From Saccoglossus kowalevskii (lineage: Eukaryota; Hemichordata; Enteropneusta; Harrimaniidae): a DNA stretch of 23,084 nt. The notes under the pieces are model-generated. The model was not told the origin of the DNA. It worked only from the letters and a program-made list of their open reading frames with translations, and did not search any database. The stretch covers positions 119,607 through 142,690 of the forward strand of contig NW_003147276.1 of assembly GCF_000003605.2 (NCBI RefSeq). The letters are read 5' to 3'. Shown piece after piece: positions 12,301-21,300 of the stretch. The position numbers were made by a program, and so were the translations under genes. Every line of letters starts with the position of its first letter. The stretch's first letter is position 1.

Positions 12301-15300
12301 NNNNNNNNNNNNNNNNNNNNNNNNNNNNNNNNNNNNNNNNNNNNTTCAAGGTGATAGCGGAGTGCTTCGCCGGAACCATCTTGAATTTTCAAGGTGAATA
12401 TGTTGCATATGCAACATATATCGGCAGAAATGAAGCCGAAGACATCAGGAATGCAAAGCTCCAGCCGTTTCTGGCAGTCATTGTAACAAAGCTTTCTATT
12501 GGTCGGTAAACTTTCTATCGCGCAACCACGTGACATACACGGTTATGAATAGAATTACCGCACGGTGTTGTAGAGGGAGGAATATCCGAACGAAACAACA
12601 CCGTGCAGGCGGACGATGCTAAGGCATCATTAGTGTAATTTCAATTGAATGACAAATCTGAATTCTAAAACTTTAACAACAAAAACAAAGTAAAAATGAT
12701 TTACACCACAGAGGACACTCACAATTCACTTGACCCTCAACCATATTATGGGAGGTAACCGCTTCGGCAGCATTAGTGTGATTTCAATTGAATGACAAAT
12801 CTGAATTCTAAAACTTCAACAACAAAAACAAGAGGGCACTAATGTGCTTATTACTTACTGCTGAAAAAAGTCTGAGTGGTTCCTTTGCACTAACACACAT
12901 ACTGGCCTGAAACAATCATTTTTTTTTCATACCCACAGAATTACAAATTTGACTTACTTTCTACCATTAGATCTCCAGCACAGTAAACTTGTCCCTCAGC
13001 ATTAGATGCTGTGATAATATATTCTCCTATGTCATCGTCATTACAATCAGCTATTTCCAGAGTGTATATGTCCACATCACGGTATATCCTATAGCGACCT
13101 TCATTGATGAGTTTCTTACCACCAAAAAACCATGTCACCACAGGTTTTGGTATCCCTGTAAAACGATCAGGAATTAGTTTTATCTGATGCAGTGAGAATC
13201 ATTCCTTCCTAAAAAATGTTGCTTTTTATCAATATTTTAATGTATGGCCAAAACTCAGGAACATCCATGACCATTTCTTTTACATGCTTTTTACTGAATT
13301 TGTTCAAATTTCATAAAAAAACAAAACATAATGGCACATCAATTTATTGTTTGATCTGATCCAGTTTGGCTGACTGATGGCCATGTTGGACATAGAATCC
13401 ATATTATTTACCATTGCCTAACATTGATACTGTACATCGATACATGACTATCTGGTTGTAATTTTTCTGAGTATGTGCTCTTTTATGGACTTATATGATG
13501 CCTTTCCGATCATATAGACACAATCTAGTTACGTCAGTTTTACAAATTGGTAATAGGTACGTGATACGTGAGGAAGATCCAATTGTGTTTAAATGTCAAT
13601 CAAGCACATCCTTTGGCCTTATAGAACACAAAGGATGCTTAGAAACATATGATTGCATAAACAAGGATAAGGGAGATTGATGCCATAATAAAAAAAAAAT
13701 GCATGTAATACATGCTTATAGTGAGTAACCAAGGTCACTACCAACCAGCCCAAGATAACCAGTTTCACCGACTCACTTATTTGTATTGACGGTAGTATTT
13801 CTAGAACTGTATATTTGGTGGTAAAAAGGTTAATAGAAGCCACAGCTTCTAATACAGATCTAATTAGTAATATCTAATAGGGATTTAATTTACTTTTCCA
13901 CTGAGTGCCACATACATCATTCAAACAACATTGTGACTAACAGTGTGGCAGCAGGTAATTTCAAAACTCCAACAAGCAATATGTTGCTGTTGCCAAATAG
14001 TCAGTTAGAAAATGTACTTCCAATACTTAATATGTGAGTCTATGATAAAAAATACTATGAGAAAGAGCTGATCATCATTATATATCATTTGGTACACTGT
14101 GTGAAATTTAGAAAGAACATAAAACAGTGTGAAGATGACCACACAATGTCAGACTAGCAACTGTCTCCTAAAATGTTGATTGTGGAAAGATAAATTATGG
14201 TCACATCTATGGCCCAATATAACCCATTCTGTTGAGAACACCAAGGAGTATGTGATTATTATACCTGTTACTCCACACATGAATTTAGCAGTTTTTCTTT
14301 TTTCAACAACAAGACTTTGTAGTTTCATTGTAAGTTCTGGAGGTGTAACTTCTTCCACTCCAATCTGTACCAATGGTACAGGCATTGACAATGCTCTGAC
14401 ATATTCCTCTACTGAGGAATCTTGACTGCAATTAAAAGGAAATAGGAAAGTTTGATAATTTATGTACTAGTATGCAACAACACATGCATAAATATGCAAA
14501 TAATGTTTTGATGCTTTGCTGAGTGAAAAAGTCCAAATAAAAATCATGGAAACAAGAACTTGTTTCAATGTGATTTGATCTCATTGTAGTTTGAATCCGA
14601 CTTTGCGATCATTTTAGGTTGGAAAATGAGTAAAACGCAGATTCGCAATTTGGGAACCACAAAATTTTAATTTAATACAGCAAAGAATAATTTAGCAAAG
14701 AAAATCCTGTGTTGATCTAAGTTCCTTTTGAAACTCCAGATATTGAAAAAACAAGCTGAGAACAACAATAAGTTTTTCAGAGCAAGAACAACTCAAGAGA
14801 TATGATATCTTTTTCAACAGTGATAACATTTTATAACTCCCAGGCTCAAATACATGATACTAGTTTTGACCAGTTCAATCTGATTTTAACAAGTCAGATT
14901 GCAATGTACATGCTGTTCGCTAAAGTCACAGAACCCAAATGACATTTCAACTGCTACTAAATCTGCCTTGCAAAATTAATATGGTTTACAAACGATGCAA
15001 AACTGGGTGAAAAATTAATCTACCTTGGCACACTTTCTTCTGCAGATGGTGCAGTTTCATATTCAGAAGATGCTGATCCTGCAAATTAAAGAAAAGTGAC
15101 ATTAACATCATTTACTGAATAAGCAGAAAGAGGGTGCTGAGTTTTTGAATAAATTACCTAAGAATATTAGTATATTGAATAGAATGGGCATAAATTAAAA
15201 ATAATTTGTACAAGCATGTTCTGGATTTTTTAATCTAGGGTCGAAAATTATGAGTTGTAATGTAATTCCTAAAATACGTAGTCAAATAGCACAAAATAAC

Positions 15301-18300
15301 GCCATAGTTTGACAACTGTAGCCGTTTAATTAAAGGGGCAGTCAAACCAAACAACATAATGCTCCTTAAAGAAAGACCTCCACAAATGTAGAAGAATGCA
15401 ATTTACAGTTTTTTTATATCACTTATAAATGATATCATACTTTACCCATAATCCTTTGCTGAAGAATCAAGATGGTGGACTACATAAATTAATGAAAAGT
15501 TAAATATCTAGAGACTGAAAAGTGATATGAAAAAGCTGTAAATTGCATGTTCTTACATTTTCTGAGCTCTTTCATCTGAGAGTAGTGTGTTGTTAGACTT
15601 GACTTTGTATTTATAAACATTTTCATCTCGGGGGTTAAAACTGATAAAGTTGATTACCCAGAAAAAAATGTATGTTCTGCCCAATAATGCATGCAAGGAT
15701 CCATTACTAAAAACAACAACTTGAGATTGAAATATTATTTAATAAATTTTTAACCCAACAAAAAGCTGAAATGAATAATTTTTTACTACTCACCTTCTAT
15801 AACAAGTTCAGCTGCAGTTGTAGCAGTTCCAGCCTTATTTGTAGCTTTACAGATATAAGTACCATCATCCTCTCCTGTCACATTGTGAATGACCAAAACA
15901 CACTTCTCCTTATCTTCAGCAAATACATAGTGTTTATTACTTTCAGTTATTGCAACTCCATTTTTCATCCATTCTATATCTGGAGTTGGTATTCCTTGGA
16001 CATGACATTCTAATTGTATGGTGGTTCCTTCAATAATTTCATGGTCAGAAAGTTGTCTTGTAAACTTAGGAGCTGTAAAATCAAGTATAATTAAATTCAA
16101 CATTTTTAAAAGTAAATATCAGCCTCTAGTTTCTGAGTGTACTAAGTTCTAAAAAAGAACATGATCCACCACTAGAAGAGCTATTTATATTTTTCTTGAG
16201 TGCAATACAACAAAAATACAATTTCTTGGATCATTATTTGAATAAAATCCAAAGATGACAAAGCTTTGGATTAAAGATTATCTTTGAGCATGAAACATGT
16301 CTTCAAGTCCAAGTAGAGCATGTAGTCCTGAACGTTTTGAGGAACCTTGAATACTTTTGTCTCTGACTTTGGACCCTCTAAATTAAATTTGCAAACTTGG
16401 CCAAAAACATTTTATCATTAATTCCTCACCTTGAATACTTTTGGCTCTGACATTGAATCCTCTAAAGGCTGACTGAATTTTCACCACAGCCTTTTCTACT
16501 TCAGGATCTTCCAAATCAACTTCAAATTCTAGAGACTTTGAAACATCTTCTACATGTACTTCAGGAACTACACTACTTTGCACAGATAATTGCTCAACAG
16601 CAATTTCTTCAGATGGTGTTCTCTTTCCCTCATAAACAATAACCCTTGGCAGAGGAGCTGCCATCTCAAAAACCTCTTCATCATCTCTTTGGACAGCCTC
16701 AATTTGCTCAACATATGGTGGTGCTTTGATTGAAGACATTTCGATTGGGATCACTAGAAGCATCTCTTCTCCATGTTGCTGAGCACCTGCCTTGGTTGTA
16801 TTTAATTCAGTCTGTAACCCTTCCGCAGTTTCACTGGACATAACCAAACTTAATTCTTCTGAAGTAGTCTCAGATGATTCAACCTTCTCAGTTTCAGCTC
16901 CCGATATTTGTATATCCCTTGTAACTTCAGAAGGTGTTACTACAACAAGTTCTTTACTTGTTTCAGTCTTCTGTAATTTAGTAGCCTGGTGCTTAGCATC
17001 ATGTATGCCTTCCACATATTCACTTGGGGTGACTAGTTTCATTTCTGCAGGGGTGGCTTCTGCTGGAGTTAACTTCTTTGATTCAACTGAAATCCCCATA
17101 TCTGCAGCTGATTCTGAGGGTATGACAACCACAAGTTCTTGTCCTGTGACAGCCTGTCTCACTTTCATTGTTCCAGGTAAGGCACCATCTTGAAGCTCTG
17201 CAACTTCACTTGGCACAGTCAGTTTATACTCAGATGTTAAGGTTTGATGAGCACAAGCTTGTCCAAGTTCTTGAGATACTGATATGCCTTCAACTGTCTC
17301 AAAAGGTGTAACTATCGTCAATTCATCTCCTGTGGCAGACTGCCTTACTTTCGCGGCTTCTGGCTTTTGGTCATAACACACACTCTCTGTTACTTCAGTT
17401 GGTACAATCAATCCCAGTTCACTAGGAATCGATTTCAGTGAACCTCGTTTTTGTTTTTCGCCAGAAGCAACAGTGATACTTTCAGCTTCTTCTGAAGGAA
17501 TTGTCAACTCAAGTTCTTGACAAAAATCAGTCTTTTGAGGATGCGCAGATTCAGATAGTTCTGCTGTTGGTAAACTCTCTACAAATTCTGAAAGTGCAGC
17601 AACTTCCAGTTGGACAGATTGTCTCGGTTCAGCCTTCGGTTTGATCTTTTGTGCCTCTGATGTCAAACTTATATCCTCAGTAATCTCAGTTGGAGCAACA
17701 ACTACAAGTTCTTCGGCTTGCATTTTTAAGTGTTCTAAACTGGTTGATTTTTGTTTTTCCATTCCCTCAACAAATTCAACAGGAGTTACAACTGCCCTCT
17801 CATCAGCCATTACAGATTTGTGTTTTTTGGCAATTTCTTTTTCCATGTGAGCAGAACTCTGGCTTCCAACCATTTCTATTGGAGCTGCCATCATCACTGG
17901 TTCAGCAGTAACATGTTGATCTTTTATTTTATGTAAGGGCAGTTCTATTGAAATGTTCTCTGCAAACTCTGAAGAAGCAGTTACTACAATTTCCTCTGCT
18001 GCAACACTGGACATTCGTCGCATTGGCTTACTTTCATCTGTAGATAAACGTTCCACTGATTCTGAACCAATTGTCAGTTTAGCCTTTTCTTGTTTTGAGG
18101 ATAAACTAGTTGGTAACTCTTTAGCTACTTCTGTTGTTTCTACAATATCAAACTCCTCTGCTTTTACCCTGGCATGTTCTTGTGCTTCTGGGCGTTTAGA
18201 TGTTAAATGTGCAGAAACTTCAGTTAATTCAGCTACTTCAAGTTCCTCTGCTGTAAATTGAGCTGATGCTTTTCTAGCAGTTGGCCCAGGCTGCAAACCC

Positions 18301-21300
18301 AAAATCAACTCAGCTGGTTCCAATATTTCCAATTCTTCAGCTTTATGAGCTTCAATACTAGTTTGTTGACTACCTATAGGAGTTTCAAAGAATTGTTCAG
18401 TTTCTTCTGCAGGAGCAACAAAAGCAAGCTCTTCTGCTTCATGTTGAACACTAGCCCTGTGTTTCATGCTAGGCAACACCTGGCATGTGATTTCATCTGT
18501 GCTTTCCAATGGTGTAATAATCCCCAGTTCCTGCACATTGGTTGGTACTGCTGTGATGTATTGGCTTTTAGGTACCCTGGATTCCCTTTCCTCAACTTCT
18601 TCAATATGAATTTTTGTTTGTTCAGTATCAGCATGAAATAACTTTTGTTGTTTTGTTTCTAATATTTGTGGTTTTTCTTCCTTAGCTCTGGCTGTTACAA
18701 ATTGTTGGCCAGGGTATTCTGATAACTGCAATTTCTGAGGCCTGTGAAAACTTGTGAACAATCCTTCAGTAGTTTCTGTTGGCATAACAACAGACTTCTC
18801 TTCAGCTACAAACTGGAAAGGCAATACTTCTCGTCGAGATGGGTAGGAAATGGAAGCAATCTTCACTGTTTCAATTGGTGTAACCAGAGTCAATTCATCA
18901 CCAACAAATCGTCGACCGGATTTTACCCCAATTGGCTCTTTTGTTTTTATATCAGTTGTAATTTCTGTTGGTTGTAGAATTGTCATTTCAGGTGTATAAA
19001 CAGCAGGCTTACTAGCTCTGGTCTTGAAATCTGTTGAAGATGAATCCTTGCCTTTAGATTTTGTAGATTTTGTTTTCAGTTGTTCTGTTTTTTCAAATTG
19101 GTTTTCCAAATTCTCACTTATAGCTTCCTGGAATTCAATAGTCCTTTCCTGCGCATGTTGTATTTTCTTTGGTGCTTTCTTTTTGACTTCCTCCACAGGC
19201 GGAGAACGTTCTGTAAATAGTGATTTGTCTTTTCCAGCTTTCTTGAACTGATCAAAAACATCTTTTTTCCTGAGTTTTTCAGTTTCTTCTGTATTGAAAT
19301 CAATATGAAACTTACTGTTAAAAATTGGTTCAAGTTCAACATTTACATGCCTAGGATGTGCTACTGTTACTTCACTTATTGTTAGTTCACTGTGATAAGG
19401 CTTAAAAGAAAGTTCTATGTTAGTGTCACAGGGCTTGTGTGACATATATTCACAATCAGACTTAAATAAAGTTGCATAGTTAGGTGAGCTGATGTGATGA
19501 TGATTAATGCTTTTTAAATGATTAGTATTTGCATCTACTTCTGCTGAAATATGCATACAATGATTAGTTTCTTGATGATTGTTATGGAAAGATTCACCAT
19601 CTCTGATCATGTGTGTTCCATTAACAAGCAATTCCCCACAGTCTAGGTGGTTAGGAATAGTTGCTACTGTGATTGGGTGCTTTCTAGGCTGTTCTATGCA
19701 AGTGTCCTTAGCAGAATCTGGTTTACCAATGTCATGATGGTTATGGTTAGTAAACATTTTTATTGGTAGCTTCCCGGCTTTTTCTCTGTAAATATCCGTA
19801 ACAGAATCTGTTGATTGGCTTAGTTTACCAATGTCCAGATGGTTATGTTGAGTATGCATAGTCACTGGTTGCTTTCTAGGCTTTTCTATGCAAATGGTAG
19901 TAATGAAATCTGTTGATTGGCTGAGTTTACCAAAGTCAAGGTGATTATGATTAGTATGCATTGTCTCTAGGTGTTTTCTAGGCTTTTCTGTGTAAATATC
20001 CGTAACAGAACCTGTTGATTGACCGTGTTTACCAATGTCCAGATGGTTATGATCAGTACACGTTGTCAATGATTGCTTTGTATGCTTTTCTATGCAAATG
20101 GACGTAACAGACTCTGTTGATTGGCTGAGTTTGCCAAAGTCCAGGTGGTTATGATAAGTAGGCACTGTGATTGGCTGCTTGCTGGGCTTTTCTATGTAAA
20201 TGTCAGTAATATAACCAGTTGATTGACAAAGTTTGCTAATTTCCAGGTGATTATGATTAGTAGGCATAGTGATTGGTTGCTTTCTAGGTACACCTACGCA
20301 ATTGTCTGTTGAATGGCTAAGTGTGCCAAAATTGAGGTGATTTTGATGCGTGTGTTTTGTCACTGGTTGCTTTCTAGGAGTTTCCATGCAAGTGTCAGTA
20401 ACAGAATCTGATGATTGGCTGAGTTTGCCAAAGTCTAGGTGGTTATGTTTAGTAGACACTGTGATTGGTTGATATCTAGGCTTTTCTATACAAATGTCTG
20501 AAATAGCATCTGTTGATTGGTTGAGTTGAATGTCAATGAAGATGCCTTTACAGGGTAGTGGACTCCAATCATCCATGTCCAATGGCACTGATTAAATGAA
20601 TGGATGAAATGAATTAGTATGACAGCAACAGCAAAGTTAGTAATGTCAGTGGGATAATGAAATGAATGAAATCACCAATCAAGTACTGAAGAAGTATTGC
20701 AATATGATGGATACAACAAATATTCGTTATACCATGTAATATATGCCATTTATGGTCTTGCCCAACCTTGAAAATACAACTTGAATTTTACACATAAGCG
20801 TGTTTTGGTAAATGTAAAATAACCCTTCCCAGATAGTGAAATACACTAGAAAACGTGTAACATTTAATCCTGCTATATTTCTTTTCAAGAACATTATATA
20901 TCATAAAACACAGCAATTTTTATCTCTAAAAGTGTAATTTTTTCTTTCAAAGTTGCAAACCTGACTTCAAGACAATTGGTCACTCCCCTCGAATAATTTG
21001 AACAGGAGGGTACAGGAGATAATCATCATTAATACATTTCTGCATGGACAGTTTAATATTATTTCAGACACAGCAATGCTGTTTTTAAGATACTGTGAGC
21101 TTTCATTCCTTGTTAGTTATGGACCAAATCACATTTACAGAAAATTATAAATAACACCCTTTTTTAGACAGGCATTTCCTGAAAATTTTTTTTTTTCTTG
21201 TTTTAAATTTTGAATTAGGGAACCAGACCTAGTTTTTGAATATGAGCTTCAATTGTATGAATTTTACAATCCAAAATGGCTGCTAATTGCAAAGACATTG

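Larger units (their letters stand above)
11294..12618. mobile_element. DNA transposon with 133-bp perfect inverted repeats, interrupted by assembly gap
   Basis: The arms 11325-11457 and 12487-12619 are perfect reverse complements over 133 bases. The left one stops at the N run, so the repeat may be longer. CTAAGGCA stands at both borders (11286-11293 and 12619-12626) and looks like an 8-base target duplication. The left end carries 31 extra bases (catcttgaattttcaaggtg and on) whose relative recurs internally at 12382-12403. Each arm contains a 12-base hairpin stem (GCACGGTGTTGT..ACAACACCGTGC). No transposase frame is visible, but 887 bases are N. Superfamily uncertain: 8-base duplications fit hAT or P-like elements, while such long arms are more typical of foldback or Mutator-like elements. 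Confidence 0.78.
11195..12842. repeat. 143-bp tandem repeat split by the transposon
   Basis: A unit containing attgaatgacaaatctgaat and ttcacttgacc recurs: a partial unit at about 11195-11293, a full unit at 12624-12766 (period 143), and an internally deleted one at about 12767-12842. The transposon lies between the first and second. Copies differ by scattered substitutions. Confidence 0.75.
10228..12957 (-). other. Intron with transposon, tandem repeat and assembly gap
   Basis: A 2,730-base intron joining Ig3 to Ig4 in phase 1. It contains a short hairpin (10433-10509), a 143-base tandem repeat and a transposon that encloses the N run. Since the gap lies inside the transposon, loss of a host exon in it is unlikely. 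Confidence 0.72.

Noticed and set aside
11286-12536. Open frames of 299-416 codons on both strands
   Set aside because: They consist almost wholly of N translated as X across the assembly gap, with ends inside transposon arms.
11294-12618. Endogenous retrovirus with long terminal repeats
   Set aside because: The 133-base ends are inverted, not direct, and no gag or pol frame is visible.
16792-19251. Several plus-strand frames of 60-133 codons
   Set aside because: They are shadows opposite the repeat-rich giant exon and inherit its periodicity.
19668-20447. HNH nuclease motif suggested by repeated HNH letters
   Set aside because: HNH nucleases need a specific fold with separated conserved residues; here HNH is a literal tripeptide in a repeat with no such context.
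19626-20546. CRISPR array (regular 102-base repeats)
   Set aside because: The units are coding, contiguous without unique spacers, far too long, and lie in an intron-containing animal gene.
20573-20588. Possible protein start at the GTG or first ATG of the giant exon
   Set aside because: An acceptor (TTTAATCAG) stands directly before it and the Ig1 exon joins in phase to give Val, so this is an internal exon.
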